Shown here one piece after another: positions 28,101-36,049 of a stretch of DNA of 64,000 nucleotides; the first letter of the stretch is position 1, and each line of letters opens with the position of its first letter. The DNA is from Aurantimonas coralicida_A. GTDB taxonomy: Bacteria; Pseudomonadota; Alphaproteobacteria; Rhizobiales; Rhizobiaceae. The notes below the pieces were generated by a model. That model had not been told where the DNA came from. It worked only from the letters and a program-made list of their open reading frames with translations, and made no database searches. The stretch covers positions 1-64,000 of the forward strand of contig NZ_JAYXIH010000011.1 in the NCBI RefSeq assembly GCF_036016755.1, given 5' to 3'. Position numbers and translations under genes: made by a program.

Positions 28101-28796
28101 CGAACGCAGCAGGGCGAGGGCGCCATCGAGGCCGCCGGCCGCGTCGATGTGCCGGCGGATCGCGTCGCGCTTGCGGACGATCTCGCCGATCAGCTGATCG
28201 AGGCCCCACTCGCCGGCCAGCGACAGGGCCGTGGCAAAGGCTTCGCCGAGCGGGAGCGCCTCATTGGCGTCGTCCTCGGCGCGGCTTGCGCCGGTGATCA
28301 GCCGGCGGCGGGCCTCGCCGAGCAGAGCGGCGCTCCCGGCGTCGTCGAGCACCTCGAAATGGCCGGGAACGTTCGCCTCCAGCGGAAACTGGTGCAGGAT
28401 CGACTCGCAAAAGGCGTGGATGGTCTGGATCTTCAGCCCGCCCGGCGTTTCCAGCGCCTCGGCGAACAAGCGGCGGGCGGCCCTGAGACGCGTGTTCGAG
28501 GCCGGCGCGCCATCGAGCTTGGCCAGTTCCTCACGCAGCGCGGCGTCCTTAGCTGTCGCCCATGTCGCCAGCCGGCCGAACACCCGTGTCGACATCTCGG
28601 CGGCCGCCGCCTTGGTGTAGGTGAGGCATAAGATCTTCGACGGCTCCGCTCCGGCGAGCAACAGCCGCACCACCCGCTCGGTCAAAACGTGGGTCTTGCC
28701 CGAGCCGGCATTGGCCGACACGAAGACCGAGCGGCTCGGATCGGCGGCGATCTGTTGCAGCCGGCTGGTCTCGGCGATGCCGACAAACTGGCTCAT
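25155..28796 (-). CDS. addA: Double-strand break repair helicase AddA
   Basis: About 1213 residues. The N-terminal UvrD-like helicase has Walker A ANAGSGKT at residues 28-35, motif II in LIDEAQDTSPRQW, FAVGDEKQSIYSFQGA, and MTTHASKGLEAPV with LLYVGMTRAADRL. The C-terminal RecB-like nuclease carries LIVDYKTNR. With AddB it resects DNA ends for RecA loading. ATG 28796 overlaps the addB stop (ATGA). A long open frame continues upstream in the same frame, but that part is antisense-like translation inside addB. Confidence 0.95.
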   Translation of the reverse strand: MSQFVGIAETSRLQQIAADPSRSVFVSANAGSGKTHVLTERVVRLLLAGAEPSKILCLTYTKAAAAEMSTRVFGRLATWATAKDAALREELAKLDGAPASNTRLRAARRLFAEALETPGGLKIQTIHAFCESILHQFPLEANVPGHFEVLDDAGSAALLGEARRRLITGASRAEDDANEALPLGEAFATALSLAGEWGLDQLIGEIVRKRDAIRRHIDAAGGLDGALALLRSALGLAPDEDEAAILADAVPAPGFDEAFCRDVLTVAETSPKATDKKLVDRLNALLDPGTDAARFEALRTVCLKKDGGPYKPGSVATKWVTDFFEDFADRLQQLADHVLSMENRLASVRLFRASAAALVIADEFERDYAILKRRRGKLDFEDLIVRTADLLTRAEASAWVHYKLDQGIDHVLIDEAQDTSPRQWQVMRQLVDEFFAGEGSREVTRTVFAVGDEKQSIYSFQGADPAKFAEEQRTMSGSAQAARASFEAVRLTQSFRTAKDVLDAVDRVFADADNRQGLSSDDLPPTHQTARDDGPGLVEIWPVYQAEKREEPRDWLKPVDEEPENSPSNRLARRIAGQIGEWLGDPIVHKGKRRALTAGDIIILVRKRSGFVEAMAKALRDADIPVAGADRLVITDHIAVKDLMALGRAVVNFDDDLSLAEVLKSPFFGFSDDELMALALSREPREPLSLGLRRLCGETGTARLPDFVPDETAPAFMAKARAALAQLEALRDRTGFETVFAFYARLLGPEGGRARLTARLGADAGEVIDAFLDLALGAEEAGETGLDAFLATLSADPPQIKREMEQGRGEVRIMTTHASKGLEAPVIFLVDPGSAPFSHAHGARLMEWLDMPGLYPGQAPGFLWRAAKELENDAIAGLKEAEKLRAEEEYRRLLYVGMTRAADRLVVCGVAGVRGPNENSWLQRVQAALRQDCEEVTDAEGGVTAWRFGSRGPGDKLAAVSTDRGAAPRPLDLSPLPPEILPPRPLSPSSAGDAAELSSDTLAAGEVQAFVSPVLGEGSGRSGEPSFAIRRGLIVHKLLQVLPDIAPDERETAARRYVTLGAPEMSPRDHDQLIGSALGVMAEPAFAPIFAADSRAEVSVAGDISLGGRTYRVNGTIDRLAVTDTKVLIVDYKTNRPPPRTLDAVAPAYILQLALYRELLKPLYPAHAIEAALVFTEAPLLIALAPSLMDKVIARRSTVAAGATQRQEDAPPA

Positions 28797-31700
28797 GCGG
28801 AAACCTCGCCGCCCTCGTCCGCCCCGATCGACCATTCCTGCGCCCGCGCCAGATGGTCGTAATCGCCGGAAAAATCGCCCGTCAGAAACGGCCGTGTGCG
28901 CGAGGTGAAGGCTTTCGCCTCGTCGCGGAAGGCAGCGACCAGCGCGCGAAACTTCGCCAGCGCCTCGTCGGAGAGGGCGTCCGGGTCGACCGGCTCGCCA
29001 TTGCGCCCGCCATCGGTGGCGAGCCGGTCCTCCGTCAGCGCCCGTTCGCGCAGCCGGACATAGACGAGGTCGGAAATCCGCGAGACCTTTCCCGCGTCCG
29101 CGAAGGCGCCGAGCTTGGCCATCGCGCCCTCCAGCGGCAGCTGCGGGGCAAGCAGGGCGCGGGCCTGGGACACCGAGGGATTGGCCCCGGTCTTGAAATC
29201 CAGGATCTCGACCGAGCCGTCGGTGAGGAGATCGATGCGGTCGGCGAAACCGGTCAGCCGCGTCGACAGATCGGTGAAGTCGAAGCGTCCGCCGGCCTCC
29301 GCGTGGCGGGTGGCGACCCGGTCGGCGCGACCACGCTCCCAGACGATGTAGTTGTCCGCCAGCGTTTCCATGCGCGGCCACCACACCGCATCGATGTCGG
29401 CCGGCAGCGCCTCGGCGTCGAAGCGCTCGCGGGCGATCGCCAGAAGCCGCGCCACGGCGTCTTCGGCCAGCGGGTCGTTGCCGTCGATGACGAAACGGGC
29501 GAGAATCTCGTGATAAAGGCTGCCGCGCTCGGCCGCGTGCGGGTCGCGCATCAGATCGGGCAGAGGCTCCAATCGCAGGATCTTGCGCGCGTGGATCGCA
29601 TAAGGATCGCGGATCAGCGTCTCCACATCGGTGACCGAATAGCGTGTCGGGCGGTCGGCGAGCGGCGGTCTGGGTTCCGGCCGGCTTGCGCGCGGCACCG
29701 GCGCCGCCACGTCGAGCTGGCGCGCATGGGCGAGGAACGGCGCGCCCGCTTCCCGCAGCCGCGCCGCGCCCTCGTCCCCGGCGAGCGTCAGAATGCGCTG
29801 CAGCCAGCGCGAGGCGATCGCCGGGGCGCCGCCGGAGCGCCGGGATCGCGACAGGACGACGCGCTTCGCCCCCATCGCCATCCAGAAATCGTGGGCGGCC
29901 AGGCCGATGCGCCGCTCCGGCGGGTCCAGCGCGATCTCCCGGCGCATCAGCCGCGACAGGAAGGCGCCGCTCTTCGCCCCCGCCGGCCAACTGCCCTCGT
30001 TGAGGCCGCCCAGCAGTGCCGTATCGACGCTCTGCAGCCGCGCTTCCAGCGTGCCCCAGACGAAGGCCCTGGCGGACAGGCCGCCGCGCGGTTGCACCGT
30101 CTGACCGGCGATCAGCGCCGCCATGACGTCGCCGAACTCTCCGGACGCGAAGCCGAAGCCGGTCTGTGGCGCCTGCACCAGATCGGCGAGGAAGTCGGTC
30201 AGGGCGCGGCCGGCCTCTTCCGCATAGAGCTCCGAGGCGTCGCCCTCGGCGTCGGCGGCGATCGCTTCCAGACACTGGGTGAGGGCCACCGCATAGGCGG
30301 CGATCTCGCGTTCCTCGCCGCCGCGCAGCGCCGTCAGCGGTTCGAGCGCGCGTTCCAGATGGTCGGCCATCCTCTGCGCCAGATCGCGTTCCGCCTCGGG
30401 CAGATTTCTCACCGGCCGCGCCACGTGGCTGTCTTCCTCGACCGCCGCCCGCCGCTCGCGCATGATCGTGCCGAGCCGCGCCCCGTCCGCCACTCCGACC
30501 GAGCCGCGCAGCGCGATCATCTCGATCGCCCGCGCCGCGCGCCGCGCCTCGCCGCCGCCGAGGCCGAGCCGGGTGAGCGGATGCTTGAGCAGCGAGACGA
30601 GGGCGATCGGATCGCCCGGCGACAACGCCACGGCGATGGTGGTCGCGAGCAGGGTTCCCGGCGCCGTCGCGGCGAGCGGGGAGCCGGCCGAATCATTCGC
30701 CGCGATGCCGAAGCGGGACAGCTCGGCGACGACGCGGCGGGCGAGATTGCGGTCCGGCGTGATCAGCGCGGCGCGCGCGGTCGGGTCGGTCAGCGCGTCG
30801 CGCATGGCGACGGCAAGCGCCAGCGCCTCCTCGCGGGCATCGCCCGCCTCGATCAAGGCGAGGCCGTCGAGCGCCTCGGGGCCGTGCCGTGCCGCCGCGC
30901 CGCTCCAGACGTCCGTGGTTTCGGCCGGGCGCAGCGCATCGGCGAGAAAGGCCTCGCGCGCCGCCAGCCCCGGATCCAGCCCGTCCCCGAGATGATCGAC
31001 ACTCTCCGGCGCCAACGAAAAGCGCGTCAGGATCGTCTTCAGTCCGTATTGTGGATGGCCCGGCGCGGCGACGGAGGCGGCGCGCGAGATCGCCGCGAAG
31101 GTCTCCGGTTCCAGATGCCGGTCGAGGCCGGGCAGCACCAGCGCGCCGTCGGGCAGATGCGCGATGGCGTGCATCAGGTCGAGCGTCGCCGGCGCCGTGG
31201 CGGTGGAGCCGGCCAGAATCACCGGGCCGCGCGCGCCGCCGCTGCGCAGCCGCTCGGCTTCGGCGCGAAGCCAGGCGTTCTTCGCCGCCGCCTCGCTGAC
31301 CTGGCCGGTGGCGGCCAGCGCCGTCGGCCAGGCCTCGGTGACGATCGACAGGAAGGTCAGCGTCAGCCGCCACCAGTCGGCGAGGGCGTCGGGCGCGAGC
31401 GTCGCCAGTTGGGCGAGCGAGGTGCCCTCGGTCTCGACCTCGTCGAGCAGCGCGCCGAGATCGCCCGCCAGCCACAGCGCGTCGGCGGCCGAGGTCGGCA
31501 GCACCGCGTCTTCGCCGATCAACGCCTGAAAGGCGCCCCGGTCGGTCATGGCGCGCCAGTGGCGGGCGAGGCGGGCGAGATGGAGCCGGCGTTCCAGCGC
31601 CCCCATCGCCGGCTCTAGGCTCGGCCCGGCGGGCGCAAACAGGCCGGTATCGTCGCCCTCGCCGATCGGCCGGATGACCGGCAGGATGGCGCTGCCGCCG

Positions 31701-31927
31701 GCCCCGGCCCCATTCTCTAATGACGACCGCGCCCCGATCGCTAGCGCGAATTCGGACGCAAGCGCCCGCGCCGCGCGGCGGGTGGGGACGTAGATGGTCA
31801 CGTCCGCCAGCGCCAGCGGCGCGCCGTCATAGCGAAACGACGGCACCAGCCGGCCGGCAAGCAGCGCCTCGGCCAGCGTGGTCAGGAAGGGCCGGCCCGG
31901 CGGAATCGAAAGGATGCGCGCGCTCAT
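28793..31927 (-). CDS. addB: Double-strand break repair protein AddB
   Basis: 1044 residues, alphaproteobacterial AddB. The N-terminus reads LSIPPGRPFLTTLAEALLAG, lacking a canonical GKT loop, as is usual for this lineage. The C-terminal nuclease shows RGSLYHEILARF and VEILDFKTG (nuclease Asp and Lys). It pairs with AddA. ATG 31925-31927 is the start. The gene upstream is normally murU, but here an insertion sequence and about 580 bp of unassigned sequence intervene, so addBA-trxA must be transcribed from within or beside that insert. Confidence 0.93.
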   Translation of the reverse strand: MSARILSIPPGRPFLTTLAEALLAGRLVPSFRYDGAPLALADVTIYVPTRRAARALASEFALAIGARSSLENGAGAGGSAILPVIRPIGEGDDTGLFAPAGPSLEPAMGALERRLHLARLARHWRAMTDRGAFQALIGEDAVLPTSAADALWLAGDLGALLDEVETEGTSLAQLATLAPDALADWWRLTLTFLSIVTEAWPTALAATGQVSEAAAKNAWLRAEAERLRSGGARGPVILAGSTATAPATLDLMHAIAHLPDGALVLPGLDRHLEPETFAAISRAASVAAPGHPQYGLKTILTRFSLAPESVDHLGDGLDPGLAAREAFLADALRPAETTDVWSGAAARHGPEALDGLALIEAGDAREEALALAVAMRDALTDPTARAALITPDRNLARRVVAELSRFGIAANDSAGSPLAATAPGTLLATTIAVALSPGDPIALVSLLKHPLTRLGLGGGEARRAARAIEMIALRGSVGVADGARLGTIMRERRAAVEEDSHVARPVRNLPEAERDLAQRMADHLERALEPLTALRGGEEREIAAYAVALTQCLEAIAADAEGDASELYAEEAGRALTDFLADLVQAPQTGFGFASGEFGDVMAALIAGQTVQPRGGLSARAFVWGTLEARLQSVDTALLGGLNEGSWPAGAKSGAFLSRLMRREIALDPPERRIGLAAHDFWMAMGAKRVVLSRSRRSGGAPAIASRWLQRILTLAGDEGAARLREAGAPFLAHARQLDVAAPVPRASRPEPRPPLADRPTRYSVTDVETLIRDPYAIHARKILRLEPLPDLMRDPHAAERGSLYHEILARFVIDGNDPLAEDAVARLLAIARERFDAEALPADIDAVWWPRMETLADNYIVWERGRADRVATRHAEAGGRFDFTDLSTRLTGFADRIDLLTDGSVEILDFKTGANPSVSQARALLAPQLPLEGAMAKLGAFADAGKVSRISDLVYVRLRERALTEDRLATDGGRNGEPVDPDALSDEALAKFRALVAAFRDEAKAFTSRTRPFLTGDFSGDYDHLARAQEWSIGADEGGEVSA

Positions 31928-32394
31928 CGCGGCAGACTAGCGGGGATGGGGATGATTCGTGAGGGGGCTATTAATAAACGCTACCCACGACCTTGAACAT
32001 TGAAACTGGCAAGCACGAACGATACGATTCACTTCATCAGCCGGGTTTCTGGCGGATACCCACCTATCCGGACGTGACCCGGATTGTCCGAACTGCACGA
32101 CCGGAAGGTTGCATGTAAGTGCGTTCGGGCCCGCAAAGGCCAGAAGGGCTGCAAGTCTCTCGTCCACGCAATTTCATCACCCAAAGCAGCACGTCCGGTC
32201 ACTTTACGATTAAAAAATGATCGCGCCTGTACATAAGTCATCGGGGTTGCATTACCGCCTATTCAGCCGGTAGAGGTAGCATCCAAGGGGCCTGAGCAAT
32301 GACCGACCAACACGACGAAGTTCGGGCGCCTGCCCCCGATTCAAAGACCGACAGAGTCCCGACCAACTCCCTGCGCTGCTCCGCTCCCATTCAT
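31928..32394. other. Unassigned sequence between addB and the IS element, with a possible cut ORF
   Basis: These 467 bases are somewhat AT-richer than their surroundings. A start-like site, AAGGGGCC then ATG 32299, opens a frame (MTDQHDEVRAPAPDSK and onward) that runs into the insertion sequence at 32395 and may be a gene interrupted by it. No homologue is recognised, and no continuation is obvious on the other side. The promoter for addB should lie here. Confidence 0.4.
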
Positions 32395-32427
32395 TGGATC
32401 GCCGGAAGCTGGAGTTTCCGGGCTTCG

Positions 32428-33240
32428 TTACGACGGCGGGCCGGCAGCGCCATCATAATTCATGAACGAGATCGGGACCTTGTTCCCGATCGCCCCATGC
32501 GGGCGCTGCTCATTGTAGTATCTGCGCCAATCCTCCAACTTTTCCGCGGCGTCGGCAAGCGACAGGAACCAGTGCTGGTTCAGGCATTCCGCCCGGAAAC
32601 GACCGTTGAACGCTTCGATGTAGGCGTTGTCCGTCGGCTTTCCCGGCCGTGAGAAGTCCAGGGTCACGCCCTTCGTATAGGCCCACAGGTCGAGATCCCG
32701 CGAGACGAACTCCGTGCCTTGATCGACGCGGATCGTCTTGGGATAGCCGACGACAGGGCACACCTGCTCGAGCGTCTTGACGACGTCCTCGGCCCGGTAG
32801 CTGAACCGCGGCTCGAGGGCCGGCACGTATCGAGAGAACGTATCGACGATCGTCAGCACCCTGATCTTCCTGCCCGTCGCCAACTGGTCATGGACAAAGT
32901 CCATGGCCCAGACCTCGTTCGGACAAACCGCCTCCTGCCGGTCGTCACGCAGCTTAGCCTTGACCCGACGTTTCGGCGTCTTGTTTCGCAGTTGAAGCCC
33001 CAGATCCCTGTAAATCCGGTAGGTTCGCTTGATGTTGCCGCTCCAGCCCTCGCGCTGAAGCAGGACATGCACGCGCCGATAGCCATACCGGACGCGCGTC
33101 ATGCAGATATCCTTGATCCGAGCTGCCAAGCCAGCCTGATCGGGGCGGCGGGACCTGTAGTGATACGTCGACGTGTCGAATTCCAGAACCTGGCAGGCTC
33201 GCCGGATCGATACGTTCCACTCCTTACAGGCCTCAGCCAC
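32428..33240 (-). CDS. IS3-family transposase OrfB (catalytic DDE part)
   Basis: About 270 residues as an independent frame from GTG 33240. It contains the HTH_21-like N-terminus (RYGYRRVHVLLQREGW) and an rve integrase core with a complete DDE triad: Asp in WAMDFVHDQL, Asp in IRVDQGTEFVS and Glu in NAYIEAFNGRFRAECL. In IS3 elements the active transposase is an OrfAB fusion made by -1 frameshifting. The OrfB frame is open upstream to overlap orfA near CCGAAAAC, consistent with that. Confidence 0.9.
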   Translation of the reverse strand: MAEACKEWNVSIRRACQVLEFDTSTYHYRSRRPDQAGLAARIKDICMTRVRYGYRRVHVLLQREGWSGNIKRTYRIYRDLGLQLRNKTPKRRVKAKLRDDRQEAVCPNEVWAMDFVHDQLATGRKIRVLTIVDTFSRYVPALEPRFSYRAEDVVKTLEQVCPVVGYPKTIRVDQGTEFVSRDLDLWAYTKGVTLDFSRPGKPTDNAYIEAFNGRFRAECLNQHWFLSLADAAEKLEDWRRYYNEQRPHGAIGNKVPISFMNYDGAAGPPS

Positions 33241-33263
33241 CAGCTCGCGTTTGCGACCAGGCC

Positions 33264-33530
33264 TTACAGTTTTCGGCGGATGACGTCCTGCAGCATCTCC
33301 TTGTCCAAAGACAGATCCGCAACCAGCTTGCGCAGCTTGCCGTTCTCGTCCTCCAACTGCTTCAGCCGCTTCATCTCCGTCGGCAAAAGGCCGTCATATT
33401 TCCTCTTCCAATTGAAATAGGTCGCCTGGCTGATCCCGGCTCGCCGACAGATCTCCGCAACCGGGATCCCGTCGCCTCCCTGCTTCAGGATGAACGCCTT
33501 CTGCGCGTCCGAAAACTTCGATGCCTTCAT
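33264..33530 (-). CDS. IS3-family transposase OrfA (helix-turn-helix part)
   Basis: An 88-residue HTH_Tnp_1 protein: KFSDAQKAFILKQ, AEICRRAGISQATYFNWKRKY, then a leucine-zipper-like helix (MKRLKQLEDENGKLRKLVAD) ending DVIRRKL. It binds the element's ends and supplies the N-terminal part of the OrfAB transposase. The stop at 33264 lies just after the probable slip site. Confidence 0.9.
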   Translation of the reverse strand: MKASKFSDAQKAFILKQGGDGIPVAEICRRAGISQATYFNWKRKYDGLLPTEMKRLKQLEDENGKLRKLVADLSLDKEMLQDVIRRKL

Positions 33531-33710
33531 CGTTCTCCGCTCCTCCCGGCCAGGGAATGTTACCGCGGAAAACTCCAGTTCAGAACGATCCAGTTTTGCG
33601 GGAGCAGATCAAATCGGTGATGGAGCAGATTTTCGTTGCGTGCTGATGCCGACATGGACAGCGTCGTTGACGACATTGAATTCTGCAACGACGACGGCAA
33701 AACACTCCCC

Positions 33711-34454
33711 CTACGCGGCAGCACTCGCCACAAACGCTGCCTCCGCCAGCGGGATCGCGGCGGGGGTGCCGACGGTGATCCACAGGCCGCCGAGCCTGAC
33801 GCCGAACAGCCGGTCGGCGTCGATGGCGTTGTCGAAAATGCGGTTGAGCGAGAATTTCTCTTCCTTCATGCCGGCAAACACCTGCGGCTTGAGGATCGCC
33901 GCGCCAGCATAGATGAAGGGCGACATGTCGCGCTCCTCGACGCGGGTGAGCCGCCCCTCGGCGTCCATGACGAAATCGCCGGGTCCGTCATAGCCGGTCG
34001 CCTGGCGCATGTCGGCGATCAACAGCGAGACGTCCATGCGGGCGGGGTCCCAAAGGCTCGCCAGCAAATTGAGATTGTCGCGGTAGCCGTCGATCCAGAA
34101 GGTGTCGGAATTGATCACGTAGAACGGCTCGGCGCCGAGCTCGGGCAGCGCCTTGACGATGCCGCCGCCCGAATCCAGCAGCTCGTCGCGCTCGTCCGAG
34201 ATGACGATCTCCATGTCCTTGCGCTTGCGTAAGTGCGCGCGCATCAGGTCGGGCAGGTAATGGACGTTGACGACGACCTTCTTGACGCCGTTGCGGGCCA
34301 GGGCGTCGAGGCCGTAATCGATCAGCGCCTTCCCGCGAATTTCCACCAGCGGCTTCGGGATGGTCGAGGTGATCGGGCGCATCCGTTTGCCGAGGCCGGC
34401 GGCAAGCACCATCGCGGTGGTTGGCTTGAAGGCGGCGGCGGGTTTTTCGATCAT
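33711..34454 (-). CDS. MurU-like nucleotidyltransferase
   Basis: 247 residues of the sugar-phosphate nucleotidyltransferase fold. The nucleotide loop is AMVLAAGLGKRMRPIT near residues 14-29, with PKPLVEIRGKALIDY, a metal Asp in VINSDTFWIDG, and ITVGTPAAI near the end. Next to an AmgK-type kinase domain it is best read as N-acetylmuramate-1-phosphate uridylyltransferase of cell-wall recycling. It overlaps the upstream fusion gene by four bases. Its normal downstream neighbour addB is now separated by an insertion sequence. Confidence 0.85.
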   Translation of the reverse strand: MIEKPAAAFKPTTAMVLAAGLGKRMRPITSTIPKPLVEIRGKALIDYGLDALARNGVKKVVVNVHYLPDLMRAHLRKRKDMEIVISDERDELLDSGGGIVKALPELGAEPFYVINSDTFWIDGYRDNLNLLASLWDPARMDVSLLIADMRQATGYDGPGDFVMDAEGRLTRVEERDMSPFIYAGAAILKPQVFAGMKEEKFSLNRIFDNAIDADRLFGVRLGGLWITVGTPAAIPLAEAAFVASAAA

Positions 34455-36049
34455 GCGGTGTCATCCGAGGGTCTGATGGGCTGGGGCGCGGCGTGCTCGT
34501 CGAGAACGCCCCAGTCCTGGTAAAGGGCGCGGAGCGCGGCCAAAGTGGGATGGCCGAGCGTGCGCCGAAGATAGGCCTTTATCCGCGGTATGTGACGCAG
34601 ATATTGCGGTTTGGCGTCCCGTTCCAGCAGGCGGACGAAAATGCCGAGGATTTTCGACGCTCGCTGCGCCGCCATGATGGCATAGGCGCGCTGAAAACCG
34701 TCCGCGTCGAAGCCGCCCTCGGCCCGGCGCAGCGCGACGTAGTGGGCGATCAGCCGGGCTTCGAGTTCCGCCGGGATATCGACGCGCGCATCCTGGCTGA
34801 GCGAGGCGACGTCGTAGGCCGAGGGGCCGATGACGGCGTCCTGGAAATCGATCAGCCCGATGCGCTGGCGACCGGCCTGCTCGGGCCGCCAGATGATGTT
34901 GGGCGAGTGGAAGTCGCGCAGGGTCAGGCTGGTCTCGGCGGCGGCGAGAGCGTCGAACAGGCCGTTCCAGATATCGGCGAAGGACGCCCGCTCGTTGTCC
35001 GTGGCGGGACGGCCCTTGGCGCGGGGCAGATACCAGTCGACGATCAGCTCGACCTCGATCCGCATCGCGTCGCGATCATAGGCGGGCATAGGGTGGACGA
35101 TGCCGTCCGCGACCGGCATCTCGCGCGGCCAGGGCGTGGCGTGCAGCTCGGCGAGGCAGGCGACGGCCGCCTCGTAGCGCTCGGCCACCGGCCGGCCGGC
35201 ATCGTCGAGCAGCGTGTCCGAGCCCAGATGGTCGATCAGCAGCAAGCCGTTGTCGAGATCGGCCTTGCGGATCCCCGGGGCGGCGAAGCCGGCCGCGACC
35301 AAGCTTTGCGCGACGGCGACGAAGGGGGGGACGTCTTCGGCGAGATGGGCGATGCGGCTGTAGGGGAGGCCATTCTGAACCGGCGGCCCGTCCGGCTGGC
35401 GCTGCGCGTCCATCAGGACCAGCGTTTCACTATTGGCCTCGACGGTCTCGTAGCGGCGCGTCGAGGCATCGCCGGTGAAGCGGCGGCGGGGCGCCTCGGC
35501 AAGGCCGGCTCCGGCGAGGAATTCGCGGATCGCGAGGCTGCGGCGGATGCGGGTGCCGGCGGTCTCGGTCGCGCTGATCGCGGCAATGCGTCCGCCGCCC
35601 GGCGCCATGGCGAGTTCGACGACGATCGTGGCGGCGGCAAGGGCGCTCGGCGCGTTCTGCGGCCATTCGACCAGGGCGATGCCGTCGCGGGCGCTGTCCT
35701 CGAAGCCGAGTTCGTCGAGCTCATTGTCGCCGGCGAGGCGATAGAGATCGAAATGGGCGACCGGCGGCGTCGTCGCGTAGGCCTGGACCAGCGTATAGGT
35801 CGGCGAGGGCACGTCGAGGCCGGGGTCGTCGGCCAGCGTGCGGATCGCCGCCCGTGCCAGGGTGGATTTGCCGGCGCCCAGATCGCCGACGAGCGCGACG
35901 ACGTCGCCAGGTGTGAGCGCCAGCGCCAGATCGGTGCCGAGCCGCCGCGTCGCCGCGTCGTCGGCCAGCGTCAGGCAGGCAATCGCGGCGAGCGGCGGGG
36001 ATTCGGGGAACGTGTCGTCGATCATCCGCGGGGCATTTAGGGCGGTCAC
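34451..36049 (-). CDS. TsaE-AmgK fusion: t6A ATPase subunit plus sugar kinase domain
   Basis: 532 residues in two parts. Residues about 20-160 form TsaE: Walker A LVGDLGAGKSTLARA and the SPTYTLVQAY and FDLYRL motifs. It is needed for N6-threonylcarbamoyladenosine on tRNAs. Residues about 185-530 are an aminoglycoside-phosphotransferase-like kinase of the AmgK type (LRDFHSPNIIW catalytic loop, LIDFQDAVIGPSAYD metal loop), which phosphorylates N-acetylmuramate. The start is GTG 36049, overlapping the divL stop; ATG 36025 is an alternative. This fusion is known from Hyphomicrobiales. Confidence 0.88.
   Translation of the reverse strand: MTALNAPRMIDDTFPESPPLAAIACLTLADDAATRRLGTDLALALTPGDVVALVGDLGAGKSTLARAAIRTLADDPGLDVPSPTYTLVQAYATTPPVAHFDLYRLAGDNELDELGFEDSARDGIALVEWPQNAPSALAAATIVVELAMAPGGGRIAAISATETAGTRIRRSLAIREFLAGAGLAEAPRRRFTGDASTRRYETVEANSETLVLMDAQRQPDGPPVQNGLPYSRIAHLAEDVPPFVAVAQSLVAAGFAAPGIRKADLDNGLLLIDHLGSDTLLDDAGRPVAERYEAAVACLAELHATPWPREMPVADGIVHPMPAYDRDAMRIEVELIVDWYLPRAKGRPATDNERASFADIWNGLFDALAAAETSLTLRDFHSPNIIWRPEQAGRQRIGLIDFQDAVIGPSAYDVASLSQDARVDIPAELEARLIAHYVALRRAEGGFDADGFQRAYAIMAAQRASKILGIFVRLLERDAKPQYLRHIPRIKAYLRRTLGHPTLAALRALYQDWGVLDEHAAPQPIRPSDDTA

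Larger units (their letters stand above)
32395..33592 (-). mobile_element. IS3-family insertion sequence
   Basis: About 1198 bp bounded by imperfect inverted repeats. The left end reads TGGATCGCCGGAAGCTGGAG from 32395; the right end, read inward from 33592, is TGGATCGTTCTGAACTGGAG. Both begin with TG and share TGGATCG and CTGGAGTTT. It carries the overlapping orfA/orfB pair of an IS3 element, on the minus strand. The flanking bases (TCAT left, GTTT right) do not form a target duplication, suggesting later rearrangement. Both reading frames look intact. Confidence 0.85.

Noticed and set aside
28797..30275. Upstream extension of the addA frame inside addB
   Set aside because: The extended part is low-complexity Arg/Gly-rich out-of-frame translation of addB. 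ATG 28796 overlaps the addB stop and starts the known AddA N-terminus.
28853..31618. 921-codon open frame on the plus strand
   Set aside because: It is antisense to addB; the translation is Arg/Gly-rich and lacks family motifs, while addB has clear nuclease and partner motifs.
32391..33596. Target-site duplication around the IS3 element
   Set aside because: Bases just outside the ends (TCAT and GTTT) differ, so no duplication can be claimed.
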